DNA of 13,399 bases from Acidimicrobiales bacterium (GCA_027451785.1 DAIDIS010000242.1:1-13399); one strand, 5' to 3'. Shown: positions 1-7,436, counted from the first letter of the stretch. Notes: generated from the letters alone by a model not told the origin. Made by a program: numbers and translations.

Positions 1-398
1 GGCGAACCGAAGGCCGGAGACTCGGAGGTTATCGGGATGACTCCAGGAGGGTTGTCGCTCGCCTGGACTCTGTTGCCTGGGCGCACCGGACCGGGTGGCG
101 GACGCCTCCATGCTCCGCCGGAGAGTGGGCCATTGCTGCCACCGCCTCGCCCAATCCGAGTCGCAGCGAAGAAGCCGATCGCTACCACGATCGCTACCAG
201 TAACAAAAGTCCGACTAAGCCACCGCCTCCGGCTCCCCCGAATCCAAAGGGCAGAAATAGAAAGTGCCCGCCAAATCCCCCCAACCTTGTGCTTCGGTAC
301 CCACCACCTAGCCCGCCACCTAATCCACCGCCTCCTCCTCCGAATATGTTCCCGCCGCCGGCCCTGGCGAAGATCATTGCAGTGGCTACGTTAACCAT
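1..398 (-). CDS. glycine-rich single-pass membrane protein, N-terminal part (runs off left edge)
   Basis: This is an open frame of 132 codons from an ATG at 398 to the window edge, with no stop. The start overlaps the end of the SPFH gene by 8 bp (ATGGTTAA arrangement), so the two are probably translationally coupled. About residues 12-60 are dominated by glycine runs, with an 'ARAGGG' segment near the start. A hydrophobic helix follows at about residues 62-82 (LVGLLLLVAIVVAIGFFAAT), then an Arg/Gly/Pro-rich hydrophilic stretch. The early Gly-rich region plus one helix resembles the N-terminus of bacterial Tim44-like or TPM-type envelope proteins, but the diagnostic domain would lie outside the window. 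Function is not assigned. Association with SPFH/zinc-ribbon proteins suggests an envelope-stress or membrane-organisation role, which is inference. Confidence 0.65.
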   Translation of the reverse strand, partial: MVNVATAMIFARAGGGNIFGGGGGGLGGGLGGGYRSTRLGGFGGHFLFLPFGFGGAGGGGLVGLLLLVAIVVAIGFFAATRIGRGGGSNGPLSGGAWRRPPPGPVRPGNRVQASDNPPGVIPITSESPAFGS

Positions 399-1350
399 CC
401 AGCTTTACTCCACAATTGGGGCAGAACTTGGCCTCTGCCCCCAGGGGCAAACCACATTGCGCGCAGAAATGACGGCCACTCGACGCGCCGGGCTCAGATC
501 CCGTCCCGGCGATAGCCGGTTGTTGGCTCATTGCGTTCAACCCCGCAGCCAAGAACGCACCGGATGTAGCGGCACCGCCTTTGGCCATACCCTCTCCTGC
601 CCCAAGCATCGCTTCCCCGGAGGAGTATTGCGAGAATCCACCTGCCAAGCTTGTATATGCCGTGTCTTTCGCCAAGCGCTTCAAGGCTTCCTCGTCGTTG
701 TCCTCCAAGTTGATCTCGACATTGCCCATTCTGACCAGCTCAAGTCCATAACCCGAGATCTCGTCGTTTGCCGCCGAAATCAAAAGTGGGCAGAACTCGT
801 CCGTCTTGGCCGCCAGGCCAAGTATCGGCCACCCATCACCAAGGATTTTCTCCGTAACCAATGTTCGAGCCACCTTGAGCACCTGATTCGAGATCCAATC
901 GGTGACAGCAGAGTTATCGGAGGTATCGACGGTTCCCGTGAGCTGAGTCACCAGAGCGGCTGGATCCTTGGGCCGAAGGGAGTAGTCTCCAAAAATCCTC
1001 AGAGTTACAACCAGGCCGGTTCGCGGGTCTTGAACATTGTCGATCCGCCCGCCGAACTTCTGGCCGGTGTACTCACGGGTTCCCACGAAATACAACTCGG
1101 CCCGATAAGCGTTTCCCCTGGTGGCGTAGTCGATGAATGCCCCAAGAAAGGGGAGTTCGTCGGCGTCGATCAAGTGCTGGCCCGGACCCATTGTGCCCTC
1201 AACCTGTCCCTTGTTCACGAACAATGCGAGTTCGTCCGCGTCCACGATTGCGCGGGACATCCTGCGGATATTGATGTCGGGCCACTTGAATACAATTTGG
1301 CTTTTGGCCGAATCTGGTACTGCAATGAACTCTCGACCGAACAACGCCAT
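391..1350 (-). CDS. SPFH (band 7/YdjI-type) domain protein with C-terminal zinc ribbon
   Basis: The 319-residue protein starts at an ATG preceded by a near-perfect Shine-Dalgarno (GGAGGTGA, 9-nt spacing). Residues about 15-210 fit the SPFH/'virion core protein' family related to Bacillus YdjI: it opens with 'IVFKWPDINI', carries 'GQHLIDADELPFLGAF', and has the 'GYGLELVRMGNVEIN' strand that closes SPFH domains. An Ala/Gly/Ser-rich linker (about 225-293) leads to a zinc ribbon with Cys296-x2-Cys299 and Cys310-x2-Cys313. YdjI-like proteins sit with PspA-type envelope-stress genes in other bacteria, where they are thought to organise membrane domains. No signal peptide is visible, so it is probably cytoplasmic and membrane-peripheral. 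The family call is firm; the role here is inferred. The gene is divergent from the acyl-CoA synthetase gene and overlaps its downstream neighbour by 8 bp. Confidence 0.9.
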   Translation of the reverse strand: MALFGREFIAVPDSAKSQIVFKWPDINIRRMSRAIVDADELALFVNKGQVEGTMGPGQHLIDADELPFLGAFIDYATRGNAYRAELYFVGTREYTGQKFGGRIDNVQDPRTGLVVTLRIFGDYSLRPKDPAALVTQLTGTVDTSDNSAVTDWISNQVLKVARTLVTEKILGDGWPILGLAAKTDEFCPLLISAANDEISGYGLELVRMGNVEINLEDNDEEALKRLAKDTAYTSLAGGFSQYSSGEAMLGAGEGMAKGGAATSGAFLAAGLNAMSQQPAIAGTGSEPGASSGRHFCAQCGLPLGAEAKFCPNCGVKLDG

Positions 1351-1434
1351 TTCCGGGCGTCACCTCCTACATGTCCTACCGGAAGAGCGTAGTGCCATGT
1401 ACTTTCAATTGTGCCTCAACATAGGGCGCATCGG

Positions 1435-3081
1435 ATGACGATTCCGGAATACCGGGCCGGATTCTCCTCCGTCGCCTACTCGTTGATGGCCAGAGCCCGA
1501 AACAGCCCCGACGATATTGCGTTAGGGGTAGGGCCTTACTCTTCCGCACGTGACCTTCTCCCTCCCCTAGGACTCACTTATGGCCAACTGGGGGGCGCCG
1601 CCGCCGAGTTGGCCACTGTCTTCGGCCGGAGGCTTGGGACATACGCGACGGATGGAAATTCCCCTGGCGTGCTCGGCCCTCCCGCCAAAGCCGTAGTGCT
1701 GATGGGCTCCAAGGTCGAATTCGTCATAACCGTCGCTGCACTTTGGTGGGCGGGCATCATCCCGGTTCCAATGAATCCTCAATCCACCGCGAGGGAACTG
1801 GACCACATCCTGACTGACTCGTCGCCGCAGGCCATCATCTTCGGCGGGAATTCGAACCTGGGACGCAACGAGATTGAGAGCATCGCCTCCGCCATCTCCA
1901 AGGACCAAGAGCCACAGGTGTGGGACGGAGCAATAGATGCTCGGCTAGCAATCACCGAGACGCTCAAAGGGCAATCACCCGCCGAGCTTCGATTGCCCGC
2001 GGCCGCTACCCCGGACTCAGCTGCGCTGATTATCTATACATCCGGCACAACCGGAAAGCCGAAAGGTGCAGTCCTGTCTCACTCGAATCTCTTGGCCAAC
2101 TGCGAGGCTCTACGAAGTGCGTGGGCTTGGACCGCCGCGGACCGCCTTCTCTTGACCCTTCCGCTCTTTCATGCACATGGTCTTTGCGTAGGAGTGCTGG
2201 GGAGTCTCCACGCCGGAGCGTCTTTCGTACTCCATGACACCTTCGACGCGGCCAAGGTTGCCGACAGCTTGGCCGACCCTCAGATCACGTTGTTCTTTGG
2301 AGTGCCTACCATCTACACGGCTTTGATCGAACTCATGAAAAAGTCCGAACCTTCCATTGCCTCCGATACGAATGCAGCCGATTCGATGAATCGGGATTGG
2401 ACTGCCTTATATAAGCACGTAAGGCTTTTCGTTTCGGGTTCGGCCCCACTTAGTACAGGTGACTTTGAGGCATTCAAGGCCGCGACGGGAAAACAGGTGC
2501 TGGAGAGATATGGGACTTCGGAGGCACTTATGATCCTCTCGAACCCATTGAATGGAGTACGTAAAGCAGGTTCCGTAGGGTTGCCCCTTCCCCGGGTCCA
2601 AGTAAGGCTGTTCCAATCAGCGCCGGGCGAACCGGGAGAGATCCAAGTTAAAGGCCCATCGGTCTTCTCGGGCTACCTCAACCTCCCGGAACAAAGCTTG
2701 GAGGCATTGAGTGATGGATGGCTCAGAACCGGGGATCTCGCCAACGTGGATGAGGACGGCTACTACTTCATCCTCGGCCGTTCGAAAGAGTTGATCATCA
2801 CCGGTGGGTTCAATGTCTATCCCGTCGAAGTGGAAGAAGTTCTAAAGAGCCATCCGGCTGTGGACGACGCAGCCGTCGTAGGCATCAAGTCTTCTAGATG
2901 GGGCGAGCAGGTGGAGGCATTCGTGGTCGGCAACCCATCATGTCAAGCCGACCTGGAAGTGCTCCTAAGGGGGTCTTTACTCCCGTATAAGCGACCCAAG
3001 GCGATCCACTTCGTCGAGTCGATACCGCGCAACTCCCTAGGGAAGGTCCAGCGGCACCTGCTCGCGCAGCCAAGCGAATGA
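1435..3081 (+). CDS. AMP-forming acyl-CoA synthetase (class I adenylate-forming enzyme)
   Basis: The enzyme activates a carboxylic acid as an acyl-adenylate and transfers it to CoA. In the 548-residue protein (ATG start) the family motifs are all present: the phosphate-binding loop YTSGTTGKPKG at 201-211, 'LPLFHAHG', ERYGTSEA at 357-364, GWLRTGDL with Asp434, the hinge region 'GRSKELIITGGFNVYP', and the C-terminal catalytic Lys537 in SLGKVQR. The 'LPLFHAHGL' and 'GSVGLPLPRVQVR' segments recall malonyl-CoA synthetase (MatB) and FadD36-type enzymes, but the A8 loop reads like a general fatty acyl-CoA ligase, so the substrate is open. An in-frame GTG at 1411 would add 8 residues. I prefer ATG 1435, which has AGGG just upstream. 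The last 45 bp overlap the convergent NUDIX gene. Confidence 0.93.
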   Translation: MTIPEYRAGFSSVAYSLMARARNSPDDIALGVGPYSSARDLLPPLGLTYGQLGGAAAELATVFGRRLGTYATDGNSPGVLGPPAKAVVLMGSKVEFVITVAALWWAGIIPVPMNPQSTARELDHILTDSSPQAIIFGGNSNLGRNEIESIASAISKDQEPQVWDGAIDARLAITETLKGQSPAELRLPAAATPDSAALIIYTSGTTGKPKGAVLSHSNLLANCEALRSAWAWTAADRLLLTLPLFHAHGLCVGVLGSLHAGASFVLHDTFDAAKVADSLADPQITLFFGVPTIYTALIELMKKSEPSIASDTNAADSMNRDWTALYKHVRLFVSGSAPLSTGDFEAFKAATGKQVLERYGTSEALMILSNPLNGVRKAGSVGLPLPRVQVRLFQSAPGEPGEIQVKGPSVFSGYLNLPEQSLEALSDGWLRTGDLANVDEDGYYFILGRSKELIITGGFNVYPVEVEEVLKSHPAVDDAAVVGIKSSRWGEQVEAFVVGNPSCQADLEVLLRGSLLPYKRPKAIHFVESIPRNSLGKVQRHLLAQPSE

Positions 3082-3588
3082 GTCCGACACCACTCTTTCG
3101 TGGTCAAATGCCAGCCTGACTTTCGGGCTCGCTCCAAACAAATCCTCACTGGAGAACATCTCCGCGTCTGCCGCATCGTCGCCGGCACTCAAGTCATCGA
3201 TGGAATCTGTCCCGGTAAGGACCAGGCCGTAAACAATCGAAACGATCCGCATTCTTGGGTCCCTACCGGGTGCGCCGTAAGTGTGAATCTGCCGAAGCCG
3301 AGAAGGTGCTACCTCGATCCCCGTTTCTTCCCAAAGCTCTCGGGAAGCAGCTTCGTCCAAGTCCTCCGATAACTCGACAAACCCACCCGGTAGTGCCCAT
3401 CTTCCCTTGTAGGGCGGCCTGCCGCGCTTGATCAGCAAAATTTGGGCGGTTGCCTTTGGTGCCCTTTCGAGTCTGAAGAGAGCAACGTCTACGGTTACTC
3501 CGATCCTGTCGAATCCGGAGGGATCGTACGTCGCAAGAAACTCTATTTCAGAGTCCGCATCGTATTCGTCGGCTATCTCATTCGGCAC
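3037..3588 (-). CDS. NUDIX hydrolase
   Basis: This is a 183-residue NUDIX protein. These enzymes hydrolyse nucleoside diphosphates linked to another moiety, for example ADP-ribose or NADH. The complete NUDIX box is present: Gly69-x5-Glu75-x7-Arg83-Glu84-Leu-x-Glu87-Glu88-x-Gly90-Ile. The preceding 'RWALPGGFVEL' and the N-terminal 'VTVDVALFRL' strand fit the ADP-ribose pyrophosphatase/NrtR-like branch. Only about 70 residues follow the box, and I see no added DNA-binding domain. The start is uncertain. A TTG at 3606 is the outer limit, but GTG at 3588 has GAGGTG 8 nt upstream and is preferred. The gene follows the sortase gene in the same direction after about 69 bp and may be co-transcribed with it. 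Its 3' end runs 45 bp into the opposing acyl-CoA synthetase gene. Confidence 0.9.
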   Translation of the reverse strand: MPNEIADEYDADSEIEFLATYDPSGFDRIGVTVDVALFRLERAPKATAQILLIKRGRPPYKGRWALPGGFVELSEDLDEAASRELWEETGIEVAPSRLRQIHTYGAPGRDPRMRIVSIVYGLVLTGTDSIDDLSAGDDAADAEMFSSEDLFGASPKVRLAFDHERVVSDSFAWLREQVPLDLP

Positions 3589-3657
3589 TCGGGTGACACC
3601 TCGCAATTTTCCCGGCGGTCACGTCCCTCCCTGCATCTGACCTTCGCTGCAAGGGGG

Positions 3658-4614
3658 TCAAATTTGTGCAGGAAGAAGCGGGTTGATGCTTACGAAGAAA
3701 TAGAAGAGAAGTGCTAAGAGGAATGGAGTCGAAGCAACATAGACAATCAACCGCCTTGACCCTGCTTCTCTTCTTGTGGCGAGAAACCAAGCCAGAATCA
3801 TGGCCACGACCAGGAGCAATCCCCTCAAGACGGCAGAAGCCACCGAACCGGTTTTCCCCTTGAGATTCGACTTCCCGAACTTTGAGTCCAAGGAACTAAT
3901 CGCTTGAGTCCTGGCCGGGGCTGGGTTAGGGGTCGGTAGCTTGCCCCCTCCGATGACTCCGGGCGTGGCTGCAGTCGGTAACACCAAGTTCGCTTGGACA
4001 ACCAGCCTCTGGGCCGCCGAGTATCTTGGGTTACAGGTGGTGAGCGTCAACTGATTGTTCAATGTCGGTGCAGCGACCGAAACGTCGTTCGGGGGGACCA
4101 CGAAGGACTTGAATACTTGGTACTCGAACCTGCCCTGCAAAGTTGTTATGTAGATCGGGTCACCCGGCGCAAGCTCGTTGAGGTTATAGAACGGGTGGCC
4201 GAACGTTGTCCTATGCCCCGCAATCGCAACGTTGCCCGCTTGGCCCGGTAACGGGGTGCCGGGGTAGTGTCCCGGGCCCATAGAAAGTTCGGCGTCCTCA
4301 GTTCCCTCAACCACAACCGCCGAAATCCCGATCTTGGGGATTTGCATGTAGCCAACCGGATTCCCCACTGCGGGATCTCCCATCGGTCCGGCAACGGTAG
4401 ATGTGAGAGTTGTAGTGGTAGTCGGGGACACTCCCGTTGAGCTGGTGGTGCCGGATATAGCCTTCAACTCGCTCTGAAACTGAGATCTCAAGACTGTCTG
4501 ACTGTGCGACTCGGCGTAACCGGTCCCCCAAAGCTGGTAGACGACAAAAAGCAGCACGACAATGCCAAACCCAATCAGGGCCTTTCCGATTCCGGATGCA
4601 ACTTTGGAGAACAC
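3658..4614 (-). CDS. sortase (class E-like) with two extra C-terminal membrane helices
   Basis: Sortases are cysteine transpeptidases that cut LPxTG-type signals and join the protein to the cell wall. The 318-residue protein has an N-terminal membrane helix (about 12-28), a Ser/Thr-rich linker (53-75) and a sortase barrel from about 87 to 212. The catalytic triad is visible: His134 in IAGHRTTFGHPF, Cys194 in LTLTTCNPRYS and Arg203 in AAQRLVV. The 'LTTCNP' form is typical of actinobacterial class E enzymes. The barrel is followed by a Pro/Ala/Lys linker and two more hydrophobic helices (about 261-280 and 288-310), which ordinary class E sortases lack. The start is GTG with AAAGGTGG upstream. 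A likely substrate is the LPFTG protein at 7448-7783. The gene is divergent from the tyrosine phosphatase gene across 41 bp. Confidence 0.92.
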   Translation of the reverse strand: MFSKVASGIGKALIGFGIVVLLFVVYQLWGTGYAESHSQTVLRSQFQSELKAISGTTSSTGVSPTTTTTLTSTVAGPMGDPAVGNPVGYMQIPKIGISAVVVEGTEDAELSMGPGHYPGTPLPGQAGNVAIAGHRTTFGHPFYNLNELAPGDPIYITTLQGRFEYQVFKSFVVPPNDVSVAAPTLNNQLTLTTCNPRYSAAQRLVVQANLVLPTAATPGVIGGGKLPTPNPAPARTQAISSLDSKFGKSNLKGKTGSVASAVLRGLLLVVAMILAWFLATRREAGSRRLIVYVASTPFLLALLFYFFVSINPLLPAQI

Positions 4615-4655
4615 TAAAAGACAGCCACCTTTAGCTATATCGTATTGCTATTAAG
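4615..4655. promoter_or_regulatory. compact divergent promoter region between sortase and phosphatase genes
   Basis: Only 41 bp separate the GTG of the sortase gene from the TTG of the phosphatase gene, so both transcripts must start here or inside the opposite gene. The stretch is A+T-rich compared with its surroundings. TATATC at 4636-4641 could be a -10 box for the plus strand, giving a start site near 4648 and an almost leaderless phosphatase mRNA. I see no convincing -35 box on either strand. The sortase ribosome binding site (AAAGGTGG on the minus strand) lies within this region. Confidence 0.4.
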
Positions 4656-5249
4656 TTGATGATGGTATGCACAGCGAACATCTGTCGCTCCCCGATTGCC
4701 GAAAGCCTATTGGCAAAACGCTGGGAAGGCAGCCAAGGCCTGGACGGCGGAAAGTTGCTCGAAATATCCTCGGCAGGGTTCCTCACCTCTGGCATTCCCT
4801 CACCCAAAGAGGCTATAGACGTCGGGCATGAATTTGGAATTGATATCTCAAGTCACCTGAGTCGCCAGGTCAGTCCCGACCAGATAGCAGCGTCCGACCT
4901 AATCCTTACTATGACGCGCCAACATGTAATCGCCATCTCCGCGATCGATGACACCGCGTTCACGAAGACCTTCAGCCTCAAGGAATTGATTCGAAGATCC
5001 GAAGCGATAACTCCAGGTGACCAGCTACGGGATTGGCTCCGACGCCTCAACGAGCGCCGGGATCGAAGGGAGCTCTTAGGTGTTTCCCAGGTAGACGACG
5101 TGGCGGACCCTTATGGAAGACCGATCGAAATATATAGGTCTGTGACCGGCGAGCTCGCAGCCTTGACGGACTCGATCCTGGATCTGTTAGGAAATCTCGG
5201 AGGCGATTCAGCGGTCGAAGAAAACCACCAACACCAAGGAGATGGCTGA
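4656..5249 (+). CDS. low-molecular-weight protein-tyrosine phosphatase (Wzb/Ptp-like)
   Basis: The enzyme dephosphorylates protein tyrosines. In polysaccharide loci this family acts on the BY-kinase that controls polymer length. The P-loop Cys5-TANIC-Arg11-Ser12 is at the extreme N-terminus, and the general acid is Asp151 in DPYGRP. The protein is 197 residues, longer than the usual 140-160. The extra length is a charged insertion at about 120-145 and a hydrophilic tail after about 183. The N-terminus is short: family members usually have 5-7 residues before the P-loop Val-Cys, while TTG 4656 gives three (ATGs at 4659 and 4662 give fewer). The frame is open upstream only to a TAG at 4632-4634, and I see no ribosome binding site, so initiation may be leaderless. 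The DUF4012 gene starts 6 bp after the stop, so they form an operon. Confidence 0.88.
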   Translation: MMMVCTANICRSPIAESLLAKRWEGSQGLDGGKLLEISSAGFLTSGIPSPKEAIDVGHEFGIDISSHLSRQVSPDQIAASDLILTMTRQHVIAISAIDDTAFTKTFSLKELIRRSEAITPGDQLRDWLRRLNERRDRRELLGVSQVDDVADPYGRPIEIYRSVTGELAALTDSILDLLGNLGGDSAVEENHQHQGDG

Positions 5250-5255
5250 AGGAAA

Positions 5256-7085
5256 ATGCAGGAGGCTGCGCAGGATGAGGGAGCTACGCTTCCCAGCGAA
5301 ACTCCACTGGGGAGCGAGGCCACCAAACCAGTGTGGCGAAGAGGATTTTTCTGGGTTGCGATTGCAGTTGCCTTCGTAGCCTGGATTGCCTTTGCCGCCT
5401 ACCAAACGATTTTGGGAGCCCGTCTGGCCCAATCCGGTCAAACCGAGATCACTCTGGCGAAACAGCTCTCGAACGCTTCCTCGGTGGCGAAAGAGCTTCC
5501 TCTCCCCTATCTGCACAAAGCGGAGGCTGATTTTGGGTCCGCTTACTCCAAGTTCAACAGCTGGTCACTCAAGCCCTTCTCGTATTTGCCGGTAGCTGGG
5601 AGGCAGCTCCGTTCTCTGCAAGGACTCTCGCTCGCATCCGAACAGGTCAGTCGAATCGGTATCGGGGCCGTAACCCGGGCTCACTTGGTTCTTGGCCTTC
5701 CCCACAGTGCTGGACCGGCCCGCATCAATACCTTGGAGCAGCTCATTTCCCTGGCAAACTCCACTGTCAAGGACTTGAGAAATATCAACCTGGGACCCGG
5801 CAATGCGCTTTTGGGACCGATAAGCCAAAGGCGGTCAAAGTTCACCACCGAACTAACCCACCTGAAACAAACTCTTTCGCACGCCTCAGATGCAGCTACA
5901 GCCATTCTGCGAATTATGAACGGGCCCAGCACTTATCTGGTCTTGGTCGCAAACAATGGTGAAATGCGTGCAGGCTCCGGGTCGTTCTTAGACGTCGGAA
6001 CGGTGTCAGCCCACGGTGGATATCTCTCGCTGGGGGCGCTTACCCCATCACTCGACCTGACACTGCCCGGAGAAGGAGTACCGGTATCGGGTGATATGGG
6101 TTCACGATGGGGCTGGCTTCAGCCTGGCAAGTATTGGATTAACCTCGGATTGTCGCCGCAGTTCCCTCAAAGCGCCGAACTGGCCGCCCAGATGTGGCAA
6201 GCGGCGACGGGTCAGCACGTCGATGGGGTGATGACGCTGGATGTGTCCGCCATTAAAGACCTGATCGAGGCGTCAGGACCCATCCGAATGCCCAACGGAA
6301 GTTCGCTTGGAGCCAACCAAGTGATCCAGTTTCTTTTGCATGACCAGTATTCCGGCCTGCAATCGGCCTCACAGGTCGGCCAGATCCAAGGAGCTCGGGA
6401 AGACCTGCTCGGCTATCTTGCGAATACGGCCTTCAACCAGCTCCAGGGCAGCTCGGTAAATCTATCCAACCTGTCGGCATCCTTGGCGGACAGCACCACG
6501 GGTCGGCACATCATGCTCTGGTCATCCGACCCAACAAGCGAGGCCGCCTGGACGGAAACCGGCTCCGGCGGCGCTACGAACGGCACCTCGATCCTTGCAT
6601 CAGTGATCAATCGTGGCGGAAACAAGCTGGACCAGTACCTCGGGGAATCGGAATCTTTGACAATTTCCAATCCGGGTGGCACCGTCGGAACGGACGGTCT
6701 CCCAACGGCGAAGTTGGTGGTCAACCTCCGCAATGAAACTCCACCTGGCCAGGGAGGATATGTCGCGGGTCCATATCCAGGACTCGGCACTTCATACGGC
6801 GAATACGTCGGCTACCTGGCCCTTTACATTCCAGGAATAGCCTCACAGGTCCGAGTTCCAAACACGGCTTCCGTAACAACCGAGGGCAAGGATGGACCAA
6901 GCCACCTCATTGCGATTCCAATCGACTTACTTCCGGGGCAATCGAAATCGTTTGAGACAACCTTCCGCCTACCTTACGAGCATGGCTCCTTCCATGTAGT
7001 GCCATCCGGACGAATCCCTTCAGATATCTGGCAATTCCGGGGGAAACAATTCTTTGGGAACGTACCGATAACTCTGAATTGGTAA
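5256..7085 (+). CDS. DUF4012 domain membrane protein of a surface-polysaccharide locus
   Basis: The 609-residue protein has a short cytoplasmic N-terminus, a single membrane helix at about 30-49 (FFWVAIAVAFVAWIAFAAYQ) and a large outside part. Residues about 55-215 are helical and polar. The DUF4012 core begins near residue 223 with 'YLVLVANNGEMRAGSGSFLD' and continues through 'SGDMGSRWGWLQPGKYWINL' and 'GVMTLDVSAIKDLIEASG' to about 460. The C-terminal 150 residues look beta-rich. DUF4012 proteins occur mainly in actinobacteria and other Gram-positive bacteria, often in exopolysaccharide clusters. No reaction is established to my knowledge. A ribosome binding site, AAGGA, lies 4-5 nt before the ATG. 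Its position between the Wzb-like phosphatase and the LPFTG/sugar transferase pair fits a role in polymer export or attachment (inference). Confidence 0.88.
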   Translation: MQEAAQDEGATLPSETPLGSEATKPVWRRGFFWVAIAVAFVAWIAFAAYQTILGARLAQSGQTEITLAKQLSNASSVAKELPLPYLHKAEADFGSAYSKFNSWSLKPFSYLPVAGRQLRSLQGLSLASEQVSRIGIGAVTRAHLVLGLPHSAGPARINTLEQLISLANSTVKDLRNINLGPGNALLGPISQRRSKFTTELTHLKQTLSHASDAATAILRIMNGPSTYLVLVANNGEMRAGSGSFLDVGTVSAHGGYLSLGALTPSLDLTLPGEGVPVSGDMGSRWGWLQPGKYWINLGLSPQFPQSAELAAQMWQAATGQHVDGVMTLDVSAIKDLIEASGPIRMPNGSSLGANQVIQFLLHDQYSGLQSASQVGQIQGAREDLLGYLANTAFNQLQGSSVNLSNLSASLADSTTGRHIMLWSSDPTSEAAWTETGSGGATNGTSILASVINRGGNKLDQYLGESESLTISNPGGTVGTDGLPTAKLVVNLRNETPPGQGGYVAGPYPGLGTSYGEYVGYLALYIPGIASQVRVPNTASVTTEGKDGPSHLIAIPIDLLPGQSKSFETTFRLPYEHGSFHVVPSGRIPSDIWQFRGKQFFGNVPITLNW

Positions 7086-7249
7086 ATTCAGCATTAACCG
7101 ACGCACATATTAATTTCAGCTATTGGCGGGGGAAACTGGGTATATGTTTTAATGTGGCAGGTAGTTCTTGTCTCTTTGCTGCGGCATCCGCCAAGTTTCC
7201 GGCTTGAGGAGATGATTCCGTCGCTCTTCAAGCGCTCCATCGGATTCCG
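7086..7249 (+). other. non-coding stretch with two crossing complementary segments
   Basis: No credible gene is seen between the DUF4012 stop and the LPFTG gene. The upstream half of this gap holds two complementary pairs: GGCGG 7125-7129 with CCGCC 7188-7192, and GGAAACT 7131-7137 with AGTTTCC 7194-7200. They cross rather than nest, so they could form a pseudoknot or two alternative stems. No U-tract follows. A small CGCT/AGCG hairpin lies near 7222-7234. This could be a 3' untranslated region or an RNA element; I do not match it to a known riboswitch. Confidence 0.3.
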
Positions 7250-7277
7250 TTGACAAACGGGGTGGGTGCTTTACAGT
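7250..7277 (+). promoter_or_regulatory. sigma70-type promoter for the LPFTG/sugar transferase transcript
   Basis: A perfect -35 box TTGACA (7250-7255) is followed after 16 bp by TACAGT (7272-7277), which matches the -10 consensus at four of six positions including T1, A2 and T6. The predicted start site is near 7284. That gives a leader of about 160 nt before TTG 7448, or 110 nt before GTG 7394. It lies in the only long gap of the polysaccharide block, so genes from the LPFTG protein onward can be expressed apart from the phosphatase and DUF4012 genes. Confidence 0.6.
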
Positions 7278-7295
7278 AACAAGTACTATTTGGTC

Positions 7296-7361
7296 ACTCT
7301 GGGTGAATGTCGCACGTTTTGTTGAAGTCGCGAGTGAACATTCTGCAGGTCGGACCAGAGT
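7296..7361 (+). promoter_or_regulatory. structured 5' leader RNA upstream of the LPFTG gene
   Basis: Three nested stems are visible: ACTCTGG 7296-7302 with CCAGAGT 7355-7361 (7 bp, perfect), GAATGT 7305-7310 with ACATTC 7338-7343 (6 bp, perfect) and CGC 7311-7313 with GCG 7330-7332. The loops on the 3' side are larger (11 nt and 5 nt). The structure starts about 12 nt after the predicted transcription start and ends 33 nt before the first possible start codon. No U-tract follows, so a simple attenuator is not indicated. It could stabilise the mRNA or sense a ligand or temperature. I do not recognise the family. Confidence 0.45.
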
Positions 7362-7436
7362 ACAGTTTGTAATTCCAGTTATTTGGGGAAGCTGTGAGTG
7401 TGACTTCTAAAGGGACACTTAGGCAGATGTGGTATC

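Noticed and set aside
37..1392. Long plus-strand open frame of 451 codons opposite the SPFH gene
   Set aside because: Its translation is proline-rich antisense of the glycine-rich region and has no domain. The minus-strand SPFH protein has clear motifs and a strong ribosome binding site.
7125..7310. GGGGGAAAC followed later by GGGTGAAT, reminiscent of the c-di-AMP (ydaO) riboswitch
   Set aside because: The pieces are about 170 nt apart and on opposite sides of the promoter, and the rest of the conserved core is missing.
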